In this document: positions 6,538 through 15,360 of the stretch, piece after piece
Numbering within the stretch: the stretch's first letter is position 1
Layout: every line of letters begins with the position of its first letter
DNA from: Armatimonadota bacterium
GTDB taxonomy: Bacteria; Vulcanimicrobiota; JACPDT01
DNA: 32,766 nt
Direction of reading: 5' to 3'
Assembly (NCBI GenBank): GCA_016183865.1
Contig: JACPDT010000317.1
Coordinates: 1-32,766 of the forward strand
Translations under genes and position numbers: made by a program
The notes under the pieces: model-generated
The model's database searches: none
What the model saw: only the letters and a program-made list of their open reading frames with translations
What the model was told of the DNA's origin: nothing

Positions 6538-7874
6538 TTCTCCAGAGAATCGCCCTTCGTTTGACTCGCTGGTCGGAGAGATTTGTGCCGAGCGCTTTTT
6601 CCATCGCCTGTCTTCTGACCCTGGCCACATTCCTTTTCGGGGTATTCCTCGCCAGGAAGAGCTTCTTCCAATGTGTGGGATACTGGGGGGACGGATTCTG
6701 GACCCTCCTCGATTTCGGGATGCAGATGTGTCTCGTTATGATGACAGGCGCCATTCTGGCGGGGGCGCCCCTTTTCAAGCGAATCCTTGATGCTTTCACT
6801 TCCCTGGCGAAGACTCCGAAATCGGCCGTTCTCTGGATGGCCTTTGCTTCACTGGCATTGGCCTGGCTCCATTGGGGGCTGGGTCTGGTGGCCAGCGCCA
6901 TCCTGGTTCGCGGTTTCGCCAGGAGACATCCTGGGGTGGATTTCCGGGTTCTCACGGCTGCGGCTTATTTCGGGATGGGCGCCATCTGGCATGCAGGGCT
7001 GTCCGGCTCCGCTCCCCTTCTTGTGGCAACCCCGAATCATTTCATGGAAGCCCAGATAGGGCTCATCCCATTGACGCAGACACTTTTCACCCCCTTCAAT
7101 CTTGGCCTTTCCGCCGTCACCGTACTGGCTCTGCTTCTCCTGGCCCGTTGGTACTACCCGTCAAATCCGAAAGACGTTTGGACCGTATCTCCTGAAGTTC
7201 TGAAAAACTTTGAAGAGAGCGATGCCGTCCATCAGAAGCCCCAGGCCCGAACCTGGGCAGAGAAGGTTGAGCACACCTATGTTCTGAATTTTCTACTCGG
7301 CGCCCTTGGCCTGCTCTGGGCTTTCCAGACTCTTCGGTCAGGCAACTTTCACTTGACCCTGAATACCTTGAATTTTCTGTTTCTCTCACTTGCTTTTCTG
7401 GCCCATCCATCTCCCGCGGCTTTCGTGAAGGCAGGGGAGGAGGCGGTCACCTTCGTTCATGGGGTGATCCTTCAATTTCCGCTGTATGCGGGAATGTACG
7501 GAATCATCAAGGGAAGCGGGTTGGACCAGATTATTGCAGAGGGGTTCATCGGGCTGGCGGATTCCAGGAACTTCCCTTTCATCATTTACTGGTATTCCGG
7601 GATCCTCAACTACTTCGTGCCATCAGGGGGATCGAAATGGGCCATTGAGGCGCCATACATTCTGGAAGCGGCGAAAGTCCTGCATGTCCCGTATTCAAAA
7701 GTGGTTCTGGCCTATGCCTGGGGGGACATGGTGACAGACATGATCCAGCCATTTTGGTGCATTCCGATCCTCACTGTTGCCAGGATCGAGTTCAAGGAGA
7801 TCCTCGGATATTGCGCCATCGCTTTTCTGGTTTGCTCTCTAATCGGGTCTCTGGCCTTCCTGCTCATTTTGTGA
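6534..7874 (+). CDS. Short-chain fatty acid transporter, AtoE family
   Basis: The protein has 446 aa from ATG 6534; the track's 6363 start would run through the upstream gene. ATG 6534 overlaps the TGA of the HD gene by four bases. The protein is polytopic (roughly 11-12 helices) and carries AtoE/TIGR00366 family features: LTRWSERFVPSAFSIACLLT at the N-terminus, DFGMQMCLVMMTGAILAGAPL, LAWLHWGLGLVASAILVRG, GMGAIWHAGLSGSAPLLVATP, and near the C-terminus FVPSGGSKWAIEAPY and WGDMVTDMIQPFW. Members take up acetoacetate, butyrate and similar acids. No ato catabolic genes are adjacent. The 3' end lies 9 bp from the convergent pntB. Confidence 0.87.
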   Translation: MILQRIALRLTRWSERFVPSAFSIACLLTLATFLFGVFLARKSFFQCVGYWGDGFWTLLDFGMQMCLVMMTGAILAGAPLFKRILDAFTSLAKTPKSAVLWMAFASLALAWLHWGLGLVASAILVRGFARRHPGVDFRVLTAAAYFGMGAIWHAGLSGSAPLLVATPNHFMEAQIGLIPLTQTLFTPFNLGLSAVTVLALLLLARWYYPSNPKDVWTVSPEVLKNFEESDAVHQKPQARTWAEKVEHTYVLNFLLGALGLLWAFQTLRSGNFHLTLNTLNFLFLSLAFLAHPSPAAFVKAGEEAVTFVHGVILQFPLYAGMYGIIKGSGLDQIIAEGFIGLADSRNFPFIIYWYSGILNYFVPSGGSKWAIEAPYILEAAKVLHVPYSKVVLAYAWGDMVTDMIQPFWCIPILTVARIEFKEILGYCAIAFLVCSLIGSLAFLLIL

Positions 7875-7883
7875 GGCTGCCCC

Positions 7884-9305
7884 TCACTCTTCCTTAAGCG
7901 CTGTCACCAGTTTTTGTGCCGATGCCTTGGCATCCCCGAAAAGCATCCTGCATTTTGGATCATAATACAGCTCATTGTCAATTCCCGCGAAGCCGGGCTT
8001 CATGCTGCGCTTCATGATGATGATGTTCTTGGCGTGATCCACATTCAGAATCGGCATACCATAGATGGGACTTTGAGGGTTGCTTCGGGCGGCAGGGTTC
8101 GTGACATCATTGGCGCCGATGACCAGGGCCACATCGGTGCGCTCAAAGTCGTCATTGATCTGGTCCATTTCCAGAAGCTTGTCATAGGGGACATCGGCTT
8201 CCGCAAGAAGTACATTCATATGACCCGGCATGCGCCCCGCCACAGGATGGATTGCATATCGCACCTCAACCCCTTTTGCCTCCAGGAGATCCCCTAATTC
8301 CCTTACGGAGTGCTGCGCCTGGGCCACAGCCATTCCATAGCCTGGGACAATAATTACACTGCGGGAATAGGCCATGAGGGTGGACGCATCGTCGGCAGAG
8401 ATCTCCTTGATGACAACCCCTGCCGGACCCGCTACAACGCCTGCTTTGCCGTCGGTTCCGAAACCGCTGAAAAGGACATTGCCGATGGAGCGGTTCATGG
8501 CTTTGCTCATCAGGTGCGTCAGAAGTGCGCCCGATGCTCCCACAAGGGTGCCGCTTATGATCAGAATGTTGTTGTGAAGTTGAAATCCTGTAGCGGCAGC
8601 GGCAAGACCTGTGCAGGAGTTGAGAAGAGAGATTACCACAGGCATATCGGCGCCGCCGATGGGGATGACCCCAAGGACGCCTATGAGGAGGGCGCAGCCA
8701 CCCAGGACCAGAAAAAGGGTCTGATTGTGCGGACCGGCCACCTGCGAGGCGGCCAGGCCCAGAATGCCCAGGAACACAAGGCCATTCACGGCGTTCTGCC
8801 CCGGAAAGAGCAAGGGTCGGCCAGGGAGGATCTCCTGGAGCTTTCCAAAGGCGATGAGGCTTCCTGTAAAGGAGATGGACCCGATGATCGTCCCAAACAT
8901 TATGGAAAGAGCGTTCACGAGAGGCAGATGCTCACCTGTTGCCGCCGCGTGCAGGAATTCCGCCGCCGAGACAACCGCCGCTGCGCCGCCTCCGACGCCA
9001 TTGTAAAGAGCCACCATTTGCGGCATGGCGGTCATTTTCACTTTATAGGCGGTGACGGCGCCTGCGATTCCGCCTATGGCGATACCCAGCGCGATCAGGC
9101 CGATGTTGAGGGTCTGGTGGGTTTTCACGATATTCAGAACCGCGGGACTGGACAGGGTCGCTGCAAGGGCGATGAGCATGCCGATGGTTGCGACCCGGTT
9201 GCCCAGGCGCGCCGTGGCGGGCGAGCTGAGCTGGCGCAGGCCCAAGATAAAAAGAATCCCTGCCACGAGATAAGCCAGTGCGATGGCAATATGAAGCAAG
9301 TCCAC
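7884..9305 (-). CDS. pntB: NAD(P)+ transhydrogenase subunit beta
   Basis: The protein has 473 aa, full length for PntB. The N-terminal half is hydrophobic (nine or so helices, with AVTAYKVKMTAMPQMVALYNGVGGGAA). The C-terminal domain III binds NADP(H): VIIVPGYGMAVAQAQHSVREL, the VEVRYAIHPVAGRMPGHMNVLLAEA loop, DVALVIGANDVTNPAA, and the end-piece NELYYDPKCRMLFGDAK. With PntAA and PntAB it forms the membrane proton-translocating transhydrogenase, which uses the proton-motive force to make NADPH from NADH. It starts with GTG, whose G is the last base of the pntAB stop (TAGTG), so translation is coupled. It is the last gene of the operon. Confidence 0.96.
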   Translation of the reverse strand: MDLLHIAIALAYLVAGILFILGLRQLSSPATARLGNRVATIGMLIALAATLSSPAVLNIVKTHQTLNIGLIALGIAIGGIAGAVTAYKVKMTAMPQMVALYNGVGGGAAAVVSAAEFLHAAATGEHLPLVNALSIMFGTIIGSISFTGSLIAFGKLQEILPGRPLLFPGQNAVNGLVFLGILGLAASQVAGPHNQTLFLVLGGCALLIGVLGVIPIGGADMPVVISLLNSCTGLAAAATGFQLHNNILIISGTLVGASGALLTHLMSKAMNRSIGNVLFSGFGTDGKAGVVAGPAGVVIKEISADDASTLMAYSRSVIIVPGYGMAVAQAQHSVRELGDLLEAKGVEVRYAIHPVAGRMPGHMNVLLAEADVPYDKLLEMDQINDDFERTDVALVIGANDVTNPAARSNPQSPIYGMPILNVDHAKNIIIMKRSMKPGFAGIDNELYYDPKCRMLFGDAKASAQKLVTALKEE

Positions 9306-9601
9306 TAGCGGGCACCCCCTGGTTTCTTTTTGAACATCTGGAGCATCCTGTCGGTAACGAGAAAGCCCCCCGCCACGTTCATCGCACCGAACATCACGGC
9401 TATGAAGCCCAAAGCGAGCTGAAGATTGGTCTGGGCCGTTGCGGTGACCAGAATTCCGCCCACCAGAACGATGCCGTGAATGGCATTGCTTCCCGACATA
9501 AGCGGAGTGTGAAGAATCGTCGGAACTTTGGAGATGACCTCAAACCCCACAAAGACAGCAAGACAGAATACGTAGAGCTCAGCCAGGAGTTGCTCGTTCA
9601 T
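9305..9601 (-). CDS. pntAB: NAD(P)+ transhydrogenase subunit alpha, part 2 (membrane)
   Basis: The protein has 98 aa with three transmembrane helices: LYVFCLAVFVGFEVI, the conserved KVPTILHTPLMSGSNAIHGI block, and ALGFIAVMFGAMNVAGGFLVTDRMLQMF. This is the membrane part of the alpha subunit, encoded separately as in Rhodospirillum-type split transhydrogenases. GGGGGC precedes the ATG. The start overlaps the pntAA stop (ATGA) and the stop overlaps the pntB start by one base. Confidence 0.95.
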   Translation of the reverse strand: MNEQLLAELYVFCLAVFVGFEVISKVPTILHTPLMSGSNAIHGIVLVGGILVTATAQTNLQLALGFIAVMFGAMNVAGGFLVTDRMLQMFKKKPGGAR

Positions 9602-10770
9602 GATGCCCCCTTCACGGAAGCGCCTTCGAGTTTTGCCCTCGTCTGCTCGTGCAGGATCTTTCCTTCATGTGTCAGGCAGGTGTCGCGAATGATCTCATCC
9701 TCAAAATTGAGATTCAGTTCCCCTTCTTTCACCATGTTCAGGAGAAATGCGGCCATATTGCGTGAATACATCTGACTGGCATGGTAGGGGAGGGAGGCGG
9801 GAAGATTCAGAGGTCCCATTATCAGGACACCGTGGCGGACCACGTCCTCTCCTGCTTTTGAAAGAGGGCAGTTTCCTCCTGCCTCGGAAGCCAGGTCCAC
9901 AATCACAGACCCCGGTTTCATGTCCTTCACCATTTCTTCGGTCACAAGGACCGGAGCAGGCTTCCCGGGAATCAATGCCGTTGTGATGACCACATCCGCA
10001 TCTTTCACGTGTTTGTGGATCAGCTCTCTTTCCAGACGGACATGCTCCGGAGAAAGCTCCTTGGCATAGCCCCCGGCATCCTGAGTGTCCTCATGACCAA
10101 GATCCACTTCCAGGAATCGCGCTCCAAGGCTCTGAACCTGCTCCCTGACAACAGGGCGAACATCAAAAGCCTCGACAACGGCCCCAAGACGCTTTGCTGT
10201 GGCAATGGCCTGGAGCCCCGCCACCCCTGCGCCAAGTACCATCGCCTTGGCGGGGCGCACCGTGCCGGCTGCCGTCATGAACATGGGAAAGAATCTAGGC
10301 AAAGCGTTCGCTGCCGTGAGCACCGCCTTGTACCCAGCCACTGTGCTCATGGATGAAAGGGCATCCATGCTCTGGGCCCTGGTGATGCGTGGGATCGCAT
10401 CCATGCTGAAAGCCGTGACCCCTCTCTCGGCCAGTTGTTTCACAAGATCAGGATTGGTGAGAGGCTGAAGAAAAGCGACCAGGGCGGATCCCTTGGGAAG
10501 GAGGTCCATCTCATGCTTCCCCAGAGCTTGATTCGGCAAGGGTTTTTGGATTTTCAGGACAAGCTCCGCCTGTTGATACAGTTTTGCAGTATCGGCCACA
10601 ATTGCGGCCCCGGCTTCCTGATAAGCAGTATCAGGGAAGCCTGCCTGCTCTCCGGCCCCGGCCTCTACCAGGACCTCCAGCTTGGCCGAAACGAATTTGG
10701 CAACCGTTTCAGGCACAAGCGAAACCCGCCTCTCCCCTGATGCGATTTCCTTGGGGACAGCCACCTTCAT
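9598..10770 (-). CDS. pntAA: NAD(P)+ transhydrogenase subunit alpha, part 1 (NAD-binding)
   Basis: The protein has 390 aa starting at ATG 10770 (MKVAVPKEIASGERRVSLVPET). AAAGGAGG lies 7 nt upstream, and the family normally begins here; the track's 33-residue extension to 10869 is probably untranslated leader. Landmarks are the AlaDh/PNT N-terminal domain, RITRAQSMDALSSMSTVAGYKAV, the Rossmann motif VLGAGVAGLQAIATAKRLGAVVEAFD, and VIVDLASEAGGNCPLS. Cytosolic domain I binds NAD(H). It is the first gene of the pntAA-pntAB-pntB operon. The upstream region is shared with the divergent VKOR gene; I found no convincing promoter there. Confidence 0.95.
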   Translation of the reverse strand: MKVAVPKEIASGERRVSLVPETVAKFVSAKLEVLVEAGAGEQAGFPDTAYQEAGAAIVADTAKLYQQAELVLKIQKPLPNQALGKHEMDLLPKGSALVAFLQPLTNPDLVKQLAERGVTAFSMDAIPRITRAQSMDALSSMSTVAGYKAVLTAANALPRFFPMFMTAAGTVRPAKAMVLGAGVAGLQAIATAKRLGAVVEAFDVRPVVREQVQSLGARFLEVDLGHEDTQDAGGYAKELSPEHVRLERELIHKHVKDADVVITTALIPGKPAPVLVTEEMVKDMKPGSVIVDLASEAGGNCPLSKAGEDVVRHGVLIMGPLNLPASLPYHASQMYSRNMAAFLLNMVKEGELNLNFEDEIIRDTCLTHEGKILHEQTRAKLEGASVKGAS

Positions 10771-10957
10771 CTTTGCGCCTCCTTTAGTGGCTCCTGACAC
10801 GAATCCCATCACGCCTTGGCGAGTCGCATCCATTGCCAAATCACTGACGCTATTCATGTCGTGGGCCACTTAGCCTTGCAGCCCTCTTCCCTCAGTGAGT
10901 CAATGGGGTTATTCTTACATCAATCTTGGCATTCCTGCAACCGGAAGAGCCGTAATT

Positions 10958-10996
10958 CACCACCTCCCCCTCGAAGGGGGAGGGCAGGTTGTGGTG
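10958..10996. repeat. GC-rich nested palindrome
   Basis: CCTCCCCCT-CGA-AGGGGGAGG (10963-10983, 9-bp stem with 3-nt loop) is nested inside CACCAC / GTGGTG. It lies in the pntAA-VKOR divergent spacer. The form is typical of short intergenic palindromic repeats; no second copy was seen in this window. Confidence 0.5.
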
Positions 10997-11040
10997 GATT
11001 CTGGAGGACGAGAAGAGGGGAGGGGGAAAAGAGAAATGAT

Positions 11041-11460
11041 ATGAGTTATTTCATTTTTGTTCTCGCATTTCTTGGCTTCTATATAGCGGCTTATTTCTGG
11101 CTTGTCGGCCGTGGGCTGCTGAAACAAGACAACCGGATTGTTCCTTCGTTTTGCAGGCTCCATGAGGGTACGTGCAGGAAAGTGCTTGAAACGGGCTATG
11201 CCAGTATTTTCGGGGTTCAGAACTCCTTCCTGGGGATCATTTACTATAGCGCCGTATTGATCGCCCTTGGAACGGGACAATGGCTCACACACTGGGTGTC
11301 GGCCGCCCTTGCAGCGGTAAGCTGGTTCACGACGGCCGTCAGCCTGTACCTGATCCATGCCCTTTTCTACAGGATCAAAGTCCCATGCCCCTTGTGTCTT
11401 GTGAGCCACGGGATCAATCTGGCTCTTGCAATAGCCTTGACCTTTGCCGCCACTCATTGA
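11041..11460 (+). CDS. VKOR-family (vitamin K epoxide reductase-like) disulfide-forming protein
   Basis: The protein has 139 aa from ATG 11041, preceded by purine-rich GGGGAGGGGGAAAAGAG; the track's 10816 start reads through the palindrome. It has four hydrophobic helices. VKOR signatures are the loop cysteine pair C38/C45 (FCRLHEGTCRKVL), the quinone-site-like GVQNSFLGIIYYSAVL, and the active-site CPLC (C116-C119) near the C-terminus. Bacterial VKORs reoxidise a thioredoxin-like/DsbA partner and pass electrons to quinone, in place of DsbB. No DsbA-like partner is fused or adjacent; the convergent thioredoxin-fold gene has no cysteines at its active site. Confidence 0.85.
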   Translation: MSYFIFVLAFLGFYIAAYFWLVGRGLLKQDNRIVPSFCRLHEGTCRKVLETGYASIFGVQNSFLGIIYYSAVLIALGTGQWLTHWVSAALAAVSWFTTAVSLYLIHALFYRIKVPCPLCLVSHGINLALAIALTFAATH

Positions 11461-11476
11461 CTCAAGCTACAAGCAG

Positions 11477-11496
11477 GACAGGCGTCCCGCCCTGTC
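11477..11496. terminator. Hairpin between convergent VKOR and NHL genes
   Basis: GACAGG (11477-11482) pairs with CCTGTC (11491-11496) across an 8-nt GC-rich loop, between the two convergent stop codons. There is no clear U-tract, so terminator function is only suggested. Confidence 0.35.
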
Positions 11497-13007
11497 TACC
11501 GTGGCGATCCGGCCCTGCCTGCGGTCTCCAGAACCTTCGGTTCCAGAGTCTTGACTGTCCCTGTTTTGAGGTCGGCGATCCTCACGGCATGATTGCCTGT
11601 GTCTGCTATATACAGGCATCCGCAAGCCGCACTCAGACCCTCGGGCGAGTCGAGCAACGGACTTTCTCCGTCGCGAAATCCCCTTTCCCCTGTTCCCAGA
11701 TACGTGACCGACTCCCCTGTAAAGTCGGAGAGTTTCTTGATCTTGTTGTTATAAGTGTCCGCCACGTATATGATACCATCATGCCAGGAAACTCCGGATG
11801 GATGCTGCAGGCGCACTTCCGCTCCTGCCCCGTCCCTGTCACCGAATTCCAGGAAACCGTTCCCCACAAGGGTCTCCACTCTCCCGCCGGGATTGGGGTC
11901 GGCCCTTCGAAGGGAGCTGGTTTCGCTGTCGGCAAAGTACAGCCTTGCTCCATCTGTTGTAATGCCGCTCGGTTGCGCCAGGGCACAGGCGCCGAGGGGC
12001 CCGTCTATCCTGGCTTCAAGGCCGGCGCCTATCAGAGGGGATGCGATGCCTGTTTCCAGATCCAGAAGCCAGATCTGGTTGGTTCCTGCCATGGCGATAT
12101 AGAGCATTCCCCCGCACAAAGTAAGATCCCAGGGAGAGCTGAGCCTGATCTGTGTTCCCGGACCGGTCTGATGTCCTCCAAGCGCTCGCTTGCCTGTTCC
12201 TGCAATCGTTCCGACCCTTCGGGTCCGGAGATCCAGCATCCGGATGGCGTGGTTTTCCGTGTCCGCCACATACAGGGTATCGCCGGCCAGGGCAAGACCC
12301 TGGGGCCGGTTGAATCGTGCTTCCTCGAAGCTTCCGTCTTTGAAGTCTGCCGTTGCGGTTCCGGCCGTGTCCTGCACGACCCCATCGGGAAGAGAAAGAA
12401 TCACGATTCGGTTGTGGTTGGAGTCGGACACGAACAGCCTCCCGCCGTCAGGCTCGGCGAGAACTTTGCCTGGAAAAGAGAAGATGGAATCATGGATGTC
12501 GTTCCTCTCCTGGATTGCGTCCAGCCGCTTGCGGGAAAGTTGTCCTCTTCGCTCGAAGCTGCGTGCCGTTTCGGCGATCATCTCGTCGAGGACGCCGTGG
12601 GATCTCTCTCCAGAGATGCGCTCCACAATGTTCCCTGCGAGATCAATCAGAATCAGGGTTGGTCGGACCTGAACCTCATACCGGTTCCAGAGGATTCGTT
12701 CAGGATCGCTGACAACGGGATGGGCGATTTCGTATCGCAGGACAGCCTTTCGGACATTCTCGGTGAGCCTCTCGGCGGGGAATTTGGCCGAATGAACTCC
12801 AATTGCAAGCAGCTCTTCCCTGTACCTGCTCTCCAGTTTCCGCAGATCGGTCAGGATGTGCAAAGAGGCAACGGAACCGTAAGTCCAGAAATGAAGGAGA
12901 ACGACCTTACCTCGCAGATCCCTCAGTGTCAGAGGCTGACTTACATTCAGCCACTCAAGCCCCTCAGGGAACTCGATGGCCGGTACTTTCCATACTTCCT
13001 GCAACAT
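11496..13007 (-). CDS. NHL-repeat beta-propeller with degenerate thioredoxin-like domain (NHLRC2-like)
   Basis: The protein has 503 aa. Residues about 1-160 form a thioredoxin-like fold (LRGKVVLLHFWTYGSVASLHIL, with the cis-Pro region VQVRPTLILID kept). Residues about 175-490 hold six NHL repeats (LFVSDSNHNRIVIL; LYVADTENHAIRML; LYIAMAGTNQIWLL; LYFADSETSSLRRA; IYVADTYNNKIKKL; LYIADTGNHAVRIA). This is the NHLRC2 architecture, but the usual CCINC-type active site after FWTY is replaced here by GSVAS, so no redox cysteine remains. There is no signal peptide, so it is probably cytosolic. It follows the VOC gene by 36 bp and shares its promoter. The likely role is protein or ligand binding rather than disulfide chemistry. 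Confidence 0.85.
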   Translation of the reverse strand: MLQEVWKVPAIEFPEGLEWLNVSQPLTLRDLRGKVVLLHFWTYGSVASLHILTDLRKLESRYREELLAIGVHSAKFPAERLTENVRKAVLRYEIAHPVVSDPERILWNRYEVQVRPTLILIDLAGNIVERISGERSHGVLDEMIAETARSFERRGQLSRKRLDAIQERNDIHDSIFSFPGKVLAEPDGGRLFVSDSNHNRIVILSLPDGVVQDTAGTATADFKDGSFEEARFNRPQGLALAGDTLYVADTENHAIRMLDLRTRRVGTIAGTGKRALGGHQTGPGTQIRLSSPWDLTLCGGMLYIAMAGTNQIWLLDLETGIASPLIGAGLEARIDGPLGACALAQPSGITTDGARLYFADSETSSLRRADPNPGGRVETLVGNGFLEFGDRDGAGAEVRLQHPSGVSWHDGIIYVADTYNNKIKKLSDFTGESVTYLGTGERGFRDGESPLLDSPEGLSAACGCLYIADTGNHAVRIADLKTGTVKTLEPKVLETAGRAGSPR

Positions 13008-13043
13008 CGGTCAACACCACCCCGGAAATTCCTTTGGCGGGCA

Positions 13044-13475
13044 TCAGGGATAGGCGGCCCTGTCTCTTTCCCCGTAATTCACAAGCTCAAGCAGATTTCC
13101 GCTGGGATCCAGGAAGTAGCAGCATTGATGGTCTCCCCACTCTATCGGCCCATGGGTGGGGACTTTGTTTTCATTGAAAAGAAAGCGAAAACGTTCAAAA
13201 TCATCATTCTCCACCAGGAAAGCGTGATGAGGCTTTCCCAGGGGGTTCAGGATGAGATCGGCATTGATCTTGTCCATGTAAGGGGCGTGAAAGATGCCCA
13301 TGTTCTGATGTCCGCACCGCAGCAGAATCTGGTCTGGAAGTCTGAGCTCAATGGTCATTCCCAGGAGTCCGCAGTAAAATCGTTCCGATTCCGCCAGATC
13401 CCTCACGGGCATTCCCCAGTGATCCAGCCCCAGGACTCTGACCCTTGCTTCCGTTCGCTCCCGCAAAAGACTCAT
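13044..13475 (-). CDS. VOC (glyoxalase/bleomycin-resistance/dioxygenase) superfamily protein
   Basis: The protein has 143 aa: two beta-alpha-beta-beta-beta modules of the vicinal oxygen chelate fold. The putative metal ligands are in place: LDHWGMPVRDL (His19), GKPHHAFLVEND (His83/84) and DPSGNLLELVNYG (Glu near 130). FYCGLLGMTIEL is the usual FY-xxLG block. Substrate cannot be deduced; extradiol dioxygenase-like and glyoxalase-like members share this pattern. It is the first gene of a two-gene unit with the NHL protein, behind the promoter at 13530-13558. Confidence 0.82.
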   Translation of the reverse strand: MSLLRERTEARVRVLGLDHWGMPVRDLAESERFYCGLLGMTIELRLPDQILLRCGHQNMGIFHAPYMDKINADLILNPLGKPHHAFLVENDDFERFRFLFNENKVPTHGPIEWGDHQCCYFLDPSGNLLELVNYGERDRAAYP

Positions 13476-13529
13476 GGCCCATCACCCGACCTTCCGCTGA
13501 AATAGGGTAAAAAGGATGTCCTTAGTATG

Positions 13530-13558
13530 ATTTTACCAGAAAAGGGAAAAGAAGTCAA
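13530..13558 (-). promoter_or_regulatory. Sigma70-like promoter for the VOC-NHL unit
   Basis: On the minus strand: TTGACT (13558-13553), 17 nt, TAAAAT (13535-13530) with an upstream TGG. The TGA inside the -35 is also the stop codon of cstA (13557-13555). Transcription should start near 13523. Confidence 0.65.
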
Positions 13559-15360
13559 GAATCTGTTTTCAATTTTCTGCGCCAGTGGAGGAAGGAATCC
13601 AGCAGAATGGTCACAGTCAAGGCCATCATTACGGCGGTCAGAATCGAATTCAGGGCGCCTATCAGTGCGGTTTCGGGCTTCCATGTCTGGGGTAGGAAGA
13701 TCTCAATAATACTGCGGTAGCCGGCGGTTAGTGTCGTTGTCGCCACGAAGGACATGGGCAGCAAAGTTACCCAGACATAGCGGGTCTTGCCCTCATTGAC
13801 CAGTACGGTCGTTCCCACACATAGGGCCACAACGGCGAGCAACTGGTTCGCGGTTCCGAACATGGGCCAGATTGTCGAAATGGTTCCTGTCAGGATGAAA
13901 TAGGACCACAAGACTACTATGACCGCGCTGGACAGGACGGTTCCAGGCAGCCAGTCCGTGCGCTCAAAAGGCTTCCATTTCCTCCCTACGAACTCCTGAA
14001 GAATAAAGCGCGCCACCCGGGTTCCCGTATCTATTGTGGTGAGAATGAACAGGGCCTCAAACATGATGGCGAAATGGTACCAGAGATCCATCACTCTTGG
14101 GAGGAATGGAACCTTGCTGAAGATTTGGGCCATCCCCACAGCCAGGGAGACTGCGCCTCCGGTGCGTCCCGCCAGCTCCTCCCCGACCTGTTTGGAGAGA
14201 AGGGCGAGGTTTTCCGGGTGCATCCCCAGTGTCTCGAAGGCGGCCTTCGGGACATTTATGGCAAAATAGTCTCCTGGGAAGAGGGAACATGCGGCGATCA
14301 GGGACATGATGCCCACAAATCCCTCGCAGAGCATGGCGCCATAACCGATGATCCTGGCATCCGATTCCCGATTGATCATCTTGGGAGTGGTCCCGGAGCC
14401 CACAAGGGCATGGAAGCCGGAAATCGCCCCACAGGCGATGGTGATGAATACAAAGGGAAAGACCTTTCCGGGGATGATCGGTCCTCCTCCTGCCGTGAAT
14501 TCGGTCAGAGGGGGCATTCGAAGCTCCGGCGCCACGATGACGACTCCGAGAGCGAGAAGGCCGATGGTTCCGATCTTCATGAAGGCAGAGAGATAATCCC
14601 GAGGACACAGGAGCATCCAGACGGGGAGGATGGATGCGGTGAAGCCATACACTCCCATTGCTATCGTAAGCTGAGTGTCGTTCATGGTGAGAAAATGACC
14701 CATCCGGGTGCCAGGGATGTATTTGCCTGCCACAACGGCAATGACCAGAAGGATCACGCCGATCACGGTTCCTTCCGTGATTTTCCCTTTCCGGAACCGG
14801 TACATGTAAAGGCCCATAAAAAGGGCGATCGGTATGGTGAGCCCCACTGTGAATACACCCCAGGGGCTTTTCATCAAAGCCATCACAACCACTTTGCCAA
14901 GGCCCGCAAGGGCGATGACTACGATAAACAGGATCGCAATGGATGCTATCGTTCCTGAAAGGGGACTGATTTCCGATCTGGCGATCTCTGCGAGAGACTT
15001 TCCCTTGCGTCGCATGGACGAGGCCAGGATGATGAAGTCGTGGACCGCGCCGCCGAGACACACCCCGATCAAGATCCACAGGAATCCCGGAAGAAAGCCG
15101 AACTGGGCAGCCAGCACCGGACCGATGAGGGGACCGGCCCCTGTGATGGCCGCAAAATGATGCCCGAAAAGGACCCAGCGGTGGGTGGGATAGTAGTTGT
15201 GTCCATCGTAAAGCGTGTGGGAAGGGGTCTCCCGGGCATCGTCCAGAACCAGGAGCCTTGTCGCGATAAAGGCAGAGTAGTACCTGTAGGCGACAGCCAT
15301 GACGCACAAAGTGCCTAAAACGATGGGAAGCGCGTTCGTAGTCTCACCCCTGTTCCACAC
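13555..15360 (-). CDS. cstA: Carbon starvation protein CstA (peptide/pyruvate-type transporter)
   Basis: A polytopic membrane protein of 594-601 aa. CstA landmarks are [101 protein letters not shown], and [18 protein letters not shown] with [12 protein letters not shown]. coli CstA (about 700 aa) imports peptides and, in some reports, pyruvate during carbon limitation; this version is shorter at the C-terminus. The listed start is GTG 15360, but it has no SD. Family members usually begin Met-Asn-Ala-Leu-Pro; here that Met position is ACG (15339-15337), with AGGGG 7 nt upstream. Start selection is therefore uncertain. The gene follows the peroxiredoxin terminator and has a structured leader. 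Confidence 0.92.
   Translation of the reverse strand: MWNRGETTNALPIVLGTLCVMAVAYRYYSAFIATRLLVLDDARETPSHTLYDGHNYYPTHRWVLFGHHFAAITGAGPLIGPVLAAQFGFLPGFLWILIGVCLGGAVHDFIILASSMRRKGKSLAEIARSEISPLSGTIASIAILFIVVIALAGLGKVVVMALMKSPWGVFTVGLTIPIALFMGLYMYRFRKGKITEGTVIGVILLVIAVVAGKYIPGTRMGHFLTMNDTQLTIAMGVYGFTASILPVWMLLCPRDYLSAFMKIGTIGLLALGVVIVAPELRMPPLTEFTAGGGPIIPGKVFPFVFITIACGAISGFHALVGSGTTPKMINRESDARIIGYGAMLCEGFVGIMSLIAACSLFPGDYFAINVPKAAFETLGMHPENLALLSKQVGEELAGRTGGAVSLAVGMAQIFSKVPFLPRVMDLWYHFAIMFEALFILTTIDTGTRVARFILQEFVGRKWKPFERTDWLPGTVLSSAVIVVLWSYFILTGTISTIWPMFGTANQLLAVVALCVGTTVLVNEGKTRYVWVTLLPMSFVATTTLTAGYRSIIEIFLPQTWKPETALIGALNSILTAVMMALTVTILLDSFLHWRRKLKTDS

Noticed and set aside
8310-9308. 332-codon plus-strand ORF opposite pntB
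   Set aside because: Antisense shadow of a full-length, highly conserved pntB.
10958-10996. Terminator for pnt or promoter element for VKOR
   Set aside because: The palindrome has no U-tract and lies between divergent genes; listed only as a palindromic repeat.
11280-13505. 741-codon plus-strand ORF
   Set aside because: It is antisense to the NHL and VOC genes, which have clear domain matches; its product has no recognisable domain and an odd Cys/Ser/Gly-rich composition. It is a shadow ORF of GC-rich coding DNA.
14057-15307. 416-codon minus-strand ORF inside cstA
   Set aside because: Same strand, different frame; His/Arg/Pro-rich shadow of the well-conserved CstA frame.
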